Shown: positions 8,477 to 15,986 of the stretch, piece after piece
Numbering within the stretch: the stretch's first letter is position 1
How the letters are laid out: the number at the start of each line of letters is the position of its first letter
From: Firmicutes bacterium CAG:822
Lineage (GTDB): Bacteria > Bacillota_I > Bacilli_A > RF39 > UBA660
NCBI GenBank assembly: GCA_000432855.1
Contig: HF990829.1
Coordinates: 1-50,088 of the forward strand
Direction: 5' to 3'
Length of the DNA stretch: 50,088 bases
The notes under the pieces: model-generated
The model's database searches: none
Seen by the model: only the letters and a program-made list of their open reading frames with translations
What the model was told of the DNA's origin: nothing
Made by a program: the position numbers and the translations under genes

Positions 8477-8483
8477 ATGTTTT
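8445..8483. terminator. Bidirectional hairpin across the rarA and holA 3' ends
   Basis: AAAACATTTACG (8445-8456) pairs perfectly with CGTAAATGTTTT (8472-8483). The stem lies inside the last codons of rarA and reaches the holA stop. The T run is good on the minus strand and modest on the plus strand. Confidence 0.7.
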
Positions 8484-9402
8484 ATTTTAGAATGAATAGT
8501 TCTAGAGCTAAATCTTTATTGATAGTACCGGTTTTTATACCGATATCAATATCAGCTAAAGCATTTAGATTTTTAAGTAAGATATCTGAGGTATAATTAC
8601 GACTATTTTGAATGGCCAGTTTTACTCGATATGGATGAATTTTAAGGGTACTAGCAATATCTTTTTCACTATAACCTTTTTTGAGTAATTCTTTAGATTG
8701 ATACATTATGCGAAATTGATTGGCCAAGATGACAACTATTTTAATTGGTTCCTCATTCATTTTAAGCATTTCGTAGTATAGTTCTAAAGCTTTTTCTTTA
8801 TTTTTCCTAACAATGTAGTCAATTAGTTTAAATATGTCAATTTCGATTAATTTGGCCGTTAAATTTAATATATCTTCTTCAGTAATATTTTTATCGTTAT
8901 CTTTATAGATTTTTATTTTATTTATTTCACTTTGAATAATTAGGGGGTTATTACCTACTCTATCTATAAATAATTGAATTGTTTTGTAATCTATATTATA
9001 GTCTTTAAATAATCTTCTAACTAAACTAGTTGTATCTAGTTCATCATTAAATTCTTGAACTTTACCAACTTTTTTAATGAGTTTGGTTATTTTTTTTCGT
9101 GTATCTAATTTATCATTATGAACAATTAAGACTAAAGTAGTATTTTCATTGATATGATTTAAATATTCTTCAATTAGTTCGCTATCTTTAGAAGTAGATC
9201 CGGTAAACATGTTGGCATTATCGACAATAACTAGTTTTTTATCACCAAATAAGGACATTGTTTTAGCGTCTTCTAAGGCTAAAGATAACATATCATTATT
9301 TAAATCATATTTACTAATATTCATCTCATCTATACCTTTACTTAATTTTTTTATTTCTTCTTCAATTTCAAAGTCTTTTGTTCCATATAATAGGTATACC
9401 AT
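8482..9402 (-). CDS. holA: DNA polymerase III subunit delta
   Basis: Clamp-loader subunit that opens the beta clamp. The protein starts MVYLLYGTKDFEIEEEIKKL and has the delta hallmark AKTMSLFGDKKLVIVDNANMF. It continues with the AAA+-like lid and the helical collar domain (IKIVVILANQFRIMYQSKELL, then IASTLKIHPYRVKLA). 306 residues, slightly shorter than usual. It carries no Walker A, as expected for delta. Ribosome site ATAGGTGAT. It converges on rarA, another fork protein. Confidence 0.9.
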   Translation of the reverse strand: MVYLLYGTKDFEIEEEIKKLSKGIDEMNISKYDLNNDMLSLALEDAKTMSLFGDKKLVIVDNANMFTGSTSKDSELIEEYLNHINENTTLVLIVHNDKLDTRKKITKLIKKVGKVQEFNDELDTTSLVRRLFKDYNIDYKTIQLFIDRVGNNPLIIQSEINKIKIYKDNDKNITEEDILNLTAKLIEIDIFKLIDYIVRKNKEKALELYYEMLKMNEEPIKIVVILANQFRIMYQSKELLKKGYSEKDIASTLKIHPYRVKLAIQNSRNYTSDILLKNLNALADIDIGIKTGTINKDLALELFILK

Positions 9403-9418
9403 AAAATCACCTATTAAT

Positions 9419-9427
9419 AGTATAACA
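9419..9427 (-). promoter_or_regulatory. Extended -10 promoter of holA
   Basis: TGT-TATACT on the minus strand, 17 bases before the holA start, just downstream of the preceding gene's terminator. -35 weak. Confidence 0.45.
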
Positions 9428-9437
9428 TATTTTTTTA

Positions 9438-9467
9438 TAAAAAATAAAACGTCTTATTTGACGTTTT
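9438..9467 (-). terminator. Terminator of the 152-residue membrane protein gene
   Basis: AAAACGTC (9446-9453) pairs with GACGTTTT (9460-9467). A T-rich tail follows on the minus strand. The stem overlaps the TAA stop. Confidence 0.8.
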
Positions 9468-9924
9468 AATTATTAAAGAAATCATCATTAGCTTTAGCAA
9501 TTTCTTCTACTTCTTTAGTGCTTTTTGTATCTTTGTTTTTATTGTTTGAATTATTATTTTTAAGTCTACCATATTTTCTAATTCCAAATATTAAAGTTGT
9601 GACAAAAGCTCCGGCAAAAACGGCACCTAATATCATTTGAAGTACGCTTGGTAAAGAGAAGACGATAGTCATTCTATCGATTTGCATAGTAAGAGTACAA
9701 GATAGAACAAATAAGGCGACTAAGCCATACCCTGCATCTCTATTGAAGGTTAATTTTCCTAATAAGAATATGTTGACGAAAGGTATCCATGCCATAATAC
9801 TAGGTTCGCCGTATACTTTTTTGTTAAAATTATTTAAAAAGATAGCTAAAGCGGCATAACAAATGATTAATATAATAAGTAATACAGCAATAAAGAAATA
9901 CAAAAAACCAGATAATTCTTCCAT
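9466..9924 (-). CDS. Small membrane protein of unknown function
   Basis: 152 residues. An N-terminal hydrophobic helix (about 5-30) is followed by the amphipathic segment PSIMAWIPFVNIFLLGKLTF, two further membrane helices (about 65-82 and 93-117) and a cytoplasmic tail rich in Asn and Lys. The IPFVNIFLLGKL motif recalls DUF5684-like membrane proteins, but I do not claim the family. A strong AGGGGAGG ribosome site precedes the start. It sits between the histidine kinase and holA as its own unit. Confidence 0.65.
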   Translation of the reverse strand: MEELSGFLYFFIAVLLIILIICYAALAIFLNNFNKKVYGEPSIMAWIPFVNIFLLGKLTFNRDAGYGLVALFVLSCTLTMQIDRMTIVFSLPSVLQMILGAVFAGAFVTTLIFGIRKYGRLKNNNSNNKNKDTKSTKEVEEIAKANDDFFNN

Positions 9925-9979
9925 TTAAATCCTCCCCTATTATTCTTTGGTTATTTTCAACCTATTATAATTTTACCAC

Positions 9980-10016
9980 AAAATAAAGATAATTAACATA
10001 GAAATTAATTATCTTT
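9980..10016 (-). terminator. Terminator of the two-component operon
   Basis: AAAGATAATTAA (9985-9996) pairs perfectly with TTAATTATCTTT (10005-10016). The tail on the minus strand is TTTATTTT. The stem includes the stop codon of the kinase. Confidence 0.75.
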
Positions 10017-11426
10017 TTCAATTTCAAAATAAAATGTTGAGCCTTTATCAGAACTTGTAACACCATATTTATAATTATGCATTTGTAAAATGTTTTTAAC
10101 AATAGATAATCCTAAACCGGTACCGAAGTTATTTCTCTTGTGTTTTTTTTCGTTGTGGTAATATTTATCCCAGATATGCTTTAAGTCTTCTTGTTTAATT
10201 CCTTTACCAGTATCTCTAATAGAAACAGTATATTTATGTTTATCTTCGGTAATATCAATGTATACTTTTTTATCGTTACCAGTATAGTTGATGGCATTAT
10301 TCATTAAATTATAAATAACTTGATAAATTCGTTTATAATCGGCGTAAATAATTACTTTATCAGGATGATTAAAAATGAATTTATAATCTTCTTGTTCTGA
10401 CAAGATTTTGAATCTTTTAATGACTTCGTTAATTAATTCGATTAAATCAATTTCTTCTATATTTAAGTTTAGATTATCGGATTGTGCGGCTGATAAATCT
10501 AAGATATCGTTAACTAATAAAGTTAATCTATCTGTTTCTTCAATAATTGTATTTAAGTTTTCTTCTCTTTTTTCTTTATTATTATAAGTGATATCTCTGA
10601 CCATTTCGGCATACGCTTTAATCATGGTTAATGGGGTTTTTAAATCATGGGAGACATTGGCCATTAAATCACGTTTTAAGCTTTCAGTTTTAGATAATTC
10701 TTCTTTAGCGTAATTCAGTGAGTCAGCTAATTCATTTATTTCATATATATCGCTTTTCGTTTTAAAATTAGCGCTGAAATTACCATCGGCTAGTTTTTTA
10801 GACTCATCACTGATTTTTATAATTGGCTTTGATAGCTTTCTTGAGATAAAATATCCAATTATTAATGATAAGACTAGGACAATAATTGAAGTTATGATGA
10901 ACTGATTACTTAGGATTGTTATGGTTGAATCTAGTGGCTCTAGAGAAGCATTTATAAAGGCATAAAGTTCTTGATCTAATTTTAAGGCGTAAATTAATGT
11001 TTCGTTTTCAAATTTCTCATTGATTAAAGAATAGTGCTGCTCTAAAAGATTACTTTTAATAAAATCTTGTTTTACTTTAAAATTGCGGTTACCAAATTCC
11101 ATACAACCTTTATTTGAAATGGTTGAAAAATATGTGTCTGTACCATATATTTCAATACATATATCTCTTTTTTGAGCAATGTTTTCGATAGTTTGGCTGT
11201 CAAGGATGGTGCTTTCTCTTAATTCTGTTGCGGCTTTGTCTAATTCTCCAGTTTTATATGATTTATAATAACTATTTAAAAAAACAATTTGAAAGAGCCA
11301 TAAAAAACATAAAATAAAAATGGAAAAGGCAATTAAAAAAAGCCAAATGTTTATTTTTAAACTATTTGTTTTAACGTTTTTAAACTTTAATTTGAGGTCT
11401 TTTATATATTTTTTAATTTTGTTCAT
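10005..11426 (-). CDS. Sensor histidine kinase (HAMP, HisKA, HATPase_c)
   Basis: 473 residues. A membrane helix at about 26-50 is followed by an extracellular sensor domain (about 51-170) with no family I recognise, a second helix at about 176-194, HAMP (GYFISRKLSKPIIKI), the HisKA dimer domain with phospho-His at about residue 260 (MANVSHDLKTPLTMIKAYAE), and the ATPase domain with N box NLMNNAINYT, G1 DTGKGI and G2 GTGLGLSIVKN. The start is an ATG 14 bases inside the end of the response regulator gene, which places both genes on one transcript. Longer in-frame starts lie deeper inside that gene and have no ribosome site. The signal sensed is unknown. Confidence 0.9.
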   Translation of the reverse strand: MNKIKKYIKDLKLKFKNVKTNSLKINIWLFLIAFSIFILCFLWLFQIVFLNSYYKSYKTGELDKAATELRESTILDSQTIENIAQKRDICIEIYGTDTYFSTISNKGCMEFGNRNFKVKQDFIKSNLLEQHYSLINEKFENETLIYALKLDQELYAFINASLEPLDSTITILSNQFIITSIIVLVLSLIIGYFISRKLSKPIIKISDESKKLADGNFSANFKTKSDIYEINELADSLNYAKEELSKTESLKRDLMANVSHDLKTPLTMIKAYAEMVRDITYNNKEKREENLNTIIEETDRLTLLVNDILDLSAAQSDNLNLNIEEIDLIELINEVIKRFKILSEQEDYKFIFNHPDKVIIYADYKRIYQVIYNLMNNAINYTGNDKKVYIDITEDKHKYTVSIRDTGKGIKQEDLKHIWDKYYHNEKKHKRNNFGTGLGLSIVKNILQMHNYKYGVTSSDKGSTFYFEIEKDN

Positions 11427-12090
11427 TATCGTTAACCACAAATTTATAACCGACACCTCTAACTGTAGTAATTAAATCACGGTATGGACCTAGATTGTTT
11501 CTAAGCATTTTAACGTGAGTGTCGATTGTACGATCATCACCAAAGAAATCGTAGCCCCAAATTTTGTTTAAAAGTTGATTACGAGATAAAGCAATATTTT
11601 CGTTACCAACAAAATAACATAGTAATTCATATTCTTTGAGAGTTAGTTTAACTTCTTTACCATCGATATAAACGGCATGACCAGGATAATCAATTTTTAG
11701 ACCTTTATATTCATAATTATCCGGGGTCATTTTACCACTACGTTTTAAAATTGCTTTGATTCTTGCTAGAAGTTCTTTTGGACTAAATGGTTTAGTTAGG
11801 TAATCATCGGTTCCTAAGTCAAAGCCTCTAAGTTTATCATATTCTTCATTTCTGGCTGAAAGAATAATTACAGGGATATTGGCTATTTTTTTAACCTCCT
11901 CTAAGAAAGTCATACCATCCATTTTTGGCATCATGATATCTAAAACAATAAGGTCAATTTTTTGATTTTTAATTATTTCTAAAGCTTCTAATCCATTTTC
12001 CGCTTCAACTGTTTCATAATTTTCAGTTTCAGCATATGTTTTAATAACATCTCTAATTAATTTTTCATCGTCGACTATTAATAAACGCAT
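11413..12090 (-). CDS. OmpR/PhoB family response regulator
   Basis: A receiver domain is at residues 1-115, with the acidic pocket VDDE, phospho-acceptor Asp51 in LIVLDIMMPKMDG, the Thr/Ser switch in PVIILSAR and Lys in YLTKPFSP. A winged-helix domain lies at about 130-220 (LTLKEYELLCYFVGN, then RTIDTHVKMLRNNLG and VRGVGYKFV). It is a transcription factor paired with the downstream histidine kinase through a 14-base overlap. The upstream region has a TTCACA-N5-TTCACA direct repeat, the spacing such regulators recognise, so autoregulation is likely. Confidence 0.93.
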   Translation of the reverse strand: MRLLIVDDEKLIRDVIKTYAETENYETVEAENGLEALEIIKNQKIDLIVLDIMMPKMDGMTFLEEVKKIANIPVIILSARNEEYDKLRGFDLGTDDYLTKPFSPKELLARIKAILKRSGKMTPDNYEYKGLKIDYPGHAVYIDGKEVKLTLKEYELLCYFVGNENIALSRNQLLNKIWGYDFFGDDRTIDTHVKMLRNNLGPYRDLITTVRGVGYKFVVNDNEQN

Positions 12091-12108
12091 AAAATCATCT
12101 CCAATAAC

Positions 12109-12140
12109 ATAATACTATTTTTATGTGAAGAGTTTGTGAA
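12109..12140 (-). promoter_or_regulatory. Candidate response-regulator box and promoter
   Basis: On the minus strand TTCACA-AACTC-TTCACA (12124-12140) is a perfect 11-base-period direct repeat. It is followed nine bases later by TATTAT (12109-12114) as a possible -10 without a -35 box. This arrangement suits activation by an OmpR/PhoP-type regulator. Confidence 0.55.
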
Positions 12141-12197
12141 AGAAAAAAAGTTTTATGCGGCTTTTGGTAATTTTTTTCTCTTTTTGCATAAAACTTT
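12141..12197 (-). terminator. Terminator overlapping the end of the 132-residue protein gene
   Basis: AAAGTTTTATGC (12147-12158) and GCATAAAACTTT (12186-12197) form a perfect 12-base inverted repeat with a 27-base loop. T residues follow on the minus strand. Most of it lies inside the last codons of the gene. Confidence 0.55.
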
Positions 12198-12551
12198 AAC
12201 TTTGTTTACTTGATAGATGGCCTCTGTTAAGCTATCTTCTTTACCTTTAATCAATCTAATGTTACATTGAGGTTTAGTTATTTGAAGTGGTACCATTCTT
12301 GTTAACATTTGATTTAGGTTTTCTTCACCTTTTTTATCTAAGTATATATTGGCTAGATGATGAACACTGATAGTATTTTCAGCGATAAAATCGTCTAGTG
12401 TTTGAATATCAGTTTCGGTTAAGTTATCTAAATTTTCAGTATATCCATATATTTTTTGAAGTAATTCAAAATCTAATGTGTGGTGTTCTTCACTATATGT
12501 TTTAAGTGCTTCTTTGATATCTTTAAGATAGTTTAATTTACTTTTTTGCAC
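12153..12551 (-). CDS. Hypothetical protein, 132 residues
   Basis: I recognise no family. The first 85 residues are acidic and helical (LLQKIYGYTENLDNL, TETDIQTLDDFIAE). The rest turns basic and ends VLCKKRKKLPKAA. No membrane segment or signal peptide. The start is GTG with a good site (AAAAGGAAGTGATAAC before GTG). It has its own promoter with perfect consensus boxes and its own terminator, so it is probably well expressed. It lies between the two-component operon and a membrane-anchored peptidase gene. Confidence 0.7.
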   Translation of the reverse strand: MQKSKLNYLKDIKEALKTYSEEHHTLDFELLQKIYGYTENLDNLTETDIQTLDDFIAENTISVHHLANIYLDKKGEENLNQMLTRMVPLQITKPQCNIRLIKGKEDSLTEAIYQVNKVKVLCKKRKKLPKAA

Positions 12552-12581
12552 GTTATCACTTCCTTTTTACAGACGTACTTA

Positions 12582-12610
12582 ATTATATCTCTAAATGGTT
12601 TGCTTGTCAA
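12582..12610 (-). promoter_or_regulatory. Consensus sigma-A promoter of the 132-residue protein gene
   Basis: TTGACA (12605-12610), 17-base spacer, TATAAT (12582-12587), both perfect. A second TTGACA lies ten bases further upstream. The -10 and downstream bases (TATAATTAAGTACGT) almost match the surface-protein promoter at 29913-29949. Confidence 0.85.
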
Positions 12611-12634
12611 GTTTTGTCAATTTTTTATTTTTCG

Positions 12635-13588
12635 TTAAACAGGTTCTTGACAAGCAGTTTGCTTTTTTGCATAGGCTTTTGATTTTGATTTATAATAACC
12701 GGACTTTTTTTCATATAATTTTAGTATTTTTTGCTTTAATTTTAAATAGTCAATTGTATTTAGATTGCTATTTAAAAAGCCATCTATATCGACAATTATA
12801 TCAATTGCTTCTTCTAAAGTCATACTTTTTAATAATTCACCTATGAGTCCAAATATATCGGCATTAAAGTAATCTGTGACCATATCTTCTTTATTTTCAT
12901 AAAACAATTCGATTAGTTCAGCTAGTTTTTGAAGGCGTATATATGATTTATTTTTTTTATCAAAAAATCTTTTGTTCAAAAGTTCGGTGTATCCTTCATT
13001 TAAACCTTTACCAAGTGATTCACCACTTTCTAAATGTATGTTAAAACCTGAAACATTATATGTAAAATCTGATGATGCTGCATGGAGTAATTCGTGATAT
13101 AAAGTAGAATTATTGTCTTCTAAATAAATATCAATTTCTTTGCTTTCTAGTGTGTATGATCCAGCTTTGATTCGACCATCAGATTTTTCGGTTTCTTTTA
13201 AAGGGTGCTGGTGGATAGTTATGAAAGGTGCACTTTTCATAAAATTTCGCATGTTTTCTAGTTTGACATGTTTAAGAAGTTCACTAGCAAATATAAATAT
13301 TTCTGTGTTTTCTTCTTTTAGTTTTTGTGTAACTTTTAAAAAATAGGTCATTTCTGCTTGGGTGAATTCTGCATATAATGGAGTTTCTAAATCAATGTTT
13401 TTTAATTCTTGAAGAGTTTTATTTAAATTTAATTTTCTTTCTTGAAGTTTCATTTTAGTTTTTTTACGTTTTGTTTGTCTTTCTTTATGAATTTTATATA
13501 ATTCTTTAACATCTTTATAGACGTTTTTAAGATTATAAATATTAAAAGCTATTAATAAAACTACAACAACATTAATAATTATGCTCAT
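12635..13588 (-). CDS. Membrane-anchored HExxH zinc peptidase-like protein
   Basis: 317 residues. An N-terminal membrane helix (3-20) is followed by a basic coiled-coil region (25-65) and a soluble domain. STLYHELLHAASSD gives a zinc motif (His165, Glu166, His169). GKGLNEGYTELLNK, 32 residues later, supplies the third ligand (Glu198) in the NEGxTE form of gluzincin peptidases. The C-terminus is Lys-rich. I know no named family for it. Orientation is uncertain: the positive residues after the helix suggest that the peptidase domain may be cytoplasmic. It has its own promoter and AAAGGAA site. Confidence 0.65.
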   Translation of the reverse strand: MSIIINVVVVLLIAFNIYNLKNVYKDVKELYKIHKERQTKRKKTKMKLQERKLNLNKTLQELKNIDLETPLYAEFTQAEMTYFLKVTQKLKEENTEIFIFASELLKHVKLENMRNFMKSAPFITIHQHPLKETEKSDGRIKAGSYTLESKEIDIYLEDNNSTLYHELLHAASSDFTYNVSGFNIHLESGESLGKGLNEGYTELLNKRFFDKKNKSYIRLQKLAELIELFYENKEDMVTDYFNADIFGLIGELLKSMTLEEAIDIIVDIDGFLNSNLNTIDYLKLKQKILKLYEKKSGYYKSKSKAYAKKQTACQEPV

Positions 13589-13612
13589 TTATAATCATTC
13601 CTTTGCGGATTT

Positions 13613-13640
13613 ATTATATCATTTTTTATTTTTTTGTAAA
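13613..13640 (-). promoter_or_regulatory. Promoter of the membrane-anchored peptidase gene
   Basis: TTTACA (13635-13640), 16-base spacer ending TGA, TATAAT (13613-13618): an extended -10 promoter. It begins within the T tail of the preceding operon terminator. Confidence 0.7.
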
Positions 13641-13663
13641 GAAAAAGTAGGCCTTGGCCTACT
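13636..13663 (-). terminator. Terminator of the marR-ABC exporter operon
   Basis: AGTAGGCC-TT-GGCCTACT (13646-13663) is a GC-rich perfect stem followed on the minus strand by CTTTTTCTTT. Confidence 0.85.
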
Positions 13664-15986
13664 CTTGAAATTGTGAATTATAAAGGTTAGCATAGAAACC
13701 ATTTTGTTTCATTAACTCTTCGTGGTTTCCTTGTTCAACGATATTACCATCTTTCATAACTAAGATTAAATCGGCATTTTTTATAGTTGATAATCTATGA
13801 GCAATTATGAATGAGGTTTTTCCTTCAGTTAATTTATCCATGGCTGTTTGAACAAGTTCTTCAGTTCTAGTATCGACATTTGAGGTTGCTTCATCTAAGA
13901 TTAAGAAAGGTGAATCATGAATCATACCTCTAGCGATAGTTAACAACTGTCTTTGACCAGCTGAAACGCTTTCATTATCGTTTAATACAGTATCATATCC
14001 TTTAGATAGCGTTCTGATAAAGTGGTCTAGGCCAACTTCTTTACAAACTTCTTTGACTCTTTCATCAGATACGTTAGTTCTATTATATATGATATTTTCT
14101 TTAATAGTTCCTTCAAATAACCAAGTGTCTTGTAAGACCATCGTAAATAAATCATGGATATTTTCTCTAGTTAACTCTTTAGTGGAAACACCGTCTATTT
14201 TAATATCGCCAGAATTTATATCATAAAACTTCATAAGTAAGTTTACCATGGTAGTTTTTCCCGCACCTGTAGGGCCGACAATAGCTACTTTTTGTCCAGG
14301 TTTCGCATGAGCGCTGAAGTTTTTGATAGTTGGGTTATCATTGCCATCATATTTAAAGACAACGTTTTCAAAATCGATATAACCTTTAACGCCTTCTCTA
14401 TTTAAGTGTTTGGTTAAATTATCTTGATTACTCATTTCTGGTTCGTCGATAAATTCAAATACTCTTTCACTAGCCGCAGCGGTTGATTGTAATGAGGTTG
14501 TAGCTTGGGCGATTTGTGATAATGGGTTGGTGAATAGTCTAACATATGTCATAAATGCAACAATAACACCAAATGAGATTTGACCATTCATTGTAAGCAT
14601 GGCGCCGACGATACAAACGGCAACATAACCAAAGTTACCAATGAAGGCCATGATTGGTTGCATTAAGCCTGATAAGAATTGACTCTTTTTATTACTTTGA
14701 CATACTTTATCGTTGTATTCATCAAATTTTTGTGTAGCTTCTACTTTACCGTTATATGCTTTAACAACATTTAATCCAGAATATATTTCTTCGATGTGAC
14801 CATTTAAATTACCAAGTTCTGTTTGTCTTTGTAAAAAGTATTTTTGTGATTTTTTTAGGATTAGAGCCATACCGATAAACCCGATTAAACTTGAAAGAAT
14901 AGCAGTTAAGGCTAGAAGCCAGTTAGTTATAAACATCATAATTATACTACCCAAGAATAAAGTAACACTACTTACTAGAGACGCTAATGATTGGTTCATA
15001 GATTGGGCAATCATATCGACATCATTAGTAACCCTTGATAAAATATCACCTACTTGATGTTGATCGAAGTATTTAAGTGGTAATTTGTTTATTTTAACTG
15101 ATATTTGGTTACGTAAGTTGTTAGCAAATTTATTTGAAACATTAGTCATACAAATAGACTGAATGTATGTGAATATGGCACTAGCAAGATACATGCAGAC
15201 AAGTAATAAGGTAATTCCCTTGATTTTACCCATATCCATGACAGGTTCAATAGCTGCTCTAACTGATTTAGGAAGAGTGTCTAAGGTTTTATACAATTCT
15301 GACTCATCGGCATCTTTATCTAATGAACTTAAGGTTTTTAAGTATTCATATTGGTCTTTTGGTGATATTTTTATACCATCAATAGTTACTTCGTCAAAGA
15401 AGATGTTTTGAAGACTTTCTGATAAATTGATTTTTGACATATCATCGCTCTGCTTAATTAAATTTATTTTATCTTCACTGGTAATTGTTTGACCTTCATA
15501 CTTTGAATCTTTAAATATTTTTTCGAGGATGCTGTCTGGTAGAGATGCTAATTTTTGAAATGTTTCAGTTTGATTACCATCTTCTAATTCACTTAGGATT
15601 GTTTGGAAAGTTTCTTTATCTTTATTTGATATGTCATTATCAGTCATAATTTCTCTGATAGTAGTTTCAGACATATCGGGGCTTAATATTTCTGGAAGTA
15701 TTTCGGTTAATTTTTCTTCAGTTAAGTTTTGACTAGCTTTTTTATTTAAAGCTTTCATATTGTCTTGATTGATAACTAAACCGTTTGAAATTTCATCAGT
15801 TAAGTCAGATAATCTATTTGGAGCTAGAATTGATAAAATGGAACCCAAAATTGCTAGAGTAAAGGCAATTACAATTAAGGTTTTATAAGTGTTTAATTCT
15901 TTGAATAAACGTTTAATAGCGCCTTTAAAGTCTTTGGCTTTTTCGTATGACCCATTTCCTCCAGGTCCATGATTTGGTCTAGGCAT
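13659..15986 (-). CDS. ABC exporter half-transporter (permease + ATPase) with a large extracytoplasmic insertion
   Basis: 775 residues, about 190 longer than its partner. After the first membrane helix (about 37-55) comes a hydrophilic, acidic helical region up to about 255. The remaining five helices and the nucleotide-binding domain follow. Walker A is GPTGAGKTT, signature VSAGQRQLL, Walker B FLILDEATSNVD with intact catalytic Glu, H-loop IAHRLST. The insertion would lie outside the cell between TM1 and TM2. It overlaps the partner gene by eight bases (start inside its last codons, AAAGGAGG site). The pair forms a heterodimeric exporter of drug or peptide type; substrate unknown. Confidence 0.9.
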   Translation of the reverse strand: MPRPNHGPGGNGSYEKAKDFKGAIKRLFKELNTYKTLIVIAFTLAILGSILSILAPNRLSDLTDEISNGLVINQDNMKALNKKASQNLTEEKLTEILPEILSPDMSETTIREIMTDNDISNKDKETFQTILSELEDGNQTETFQKLASLPDSILEKIFKDSKYEGQTITSEDKINLIKQSDDMSKINLSESLQNIFFDEVTIDGIKISPKDQYEYLKTLSSLDKDADESELYKTLDTLPKSVRAAIEPVMDMGKIKGITLLLVCMYLASAIFTYIQSICMTNVSNKFANNLRNQISVKINKLPLKYFDQHQVGDILSRVTNDVDMIAQSMNQSLASLVSSVTLFLGSIIMMFITNWLLALTAILSSLIGFIGMALILKKSQKYFLQRQTELGNLNGHIEEIYSGLNVVKAYNGKVEATQKFDEYNDKVCQSNKKSQFLSGLMQPIMAFIGNFGYVAVCIVGAMLTMNGQISFGVIVAFMTYVRLFTNPLSQIAQATTSLQSTAAASERVFEFIDEPEMSNQDNLTKHLNREGVKGYIDFENVVFKYDGNDNPTIKNFSAHAKPGQKVAIVGPTGAGKTTMVNLLMKFYDINSGDIKIDGVSTKELTRENIHDLFTMVLQDTWLFEGTIKENIIYNRTNVSDERVKEVCKEVGLDHFIRTLSKGYDTVLNDNESVSAGQRQLLTIARGMIHDSPFLILDEATSNVDTRTEELVQTAMDKLTEGKTSFIIAHRLSTIKNADLILVMKDGNIVEQGNHEELMKQNGFYANLYNSQFQE

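Noticed and set aside
12602..12655. Inverted repeat GCTTGTCAAG/CTTGACAAGC as a terminator of the peptidase gene
   Set aside because: The loop is 34 bases and there is no T tract on the minus strand; one arm is better explained as the -35 box of the next promoter.
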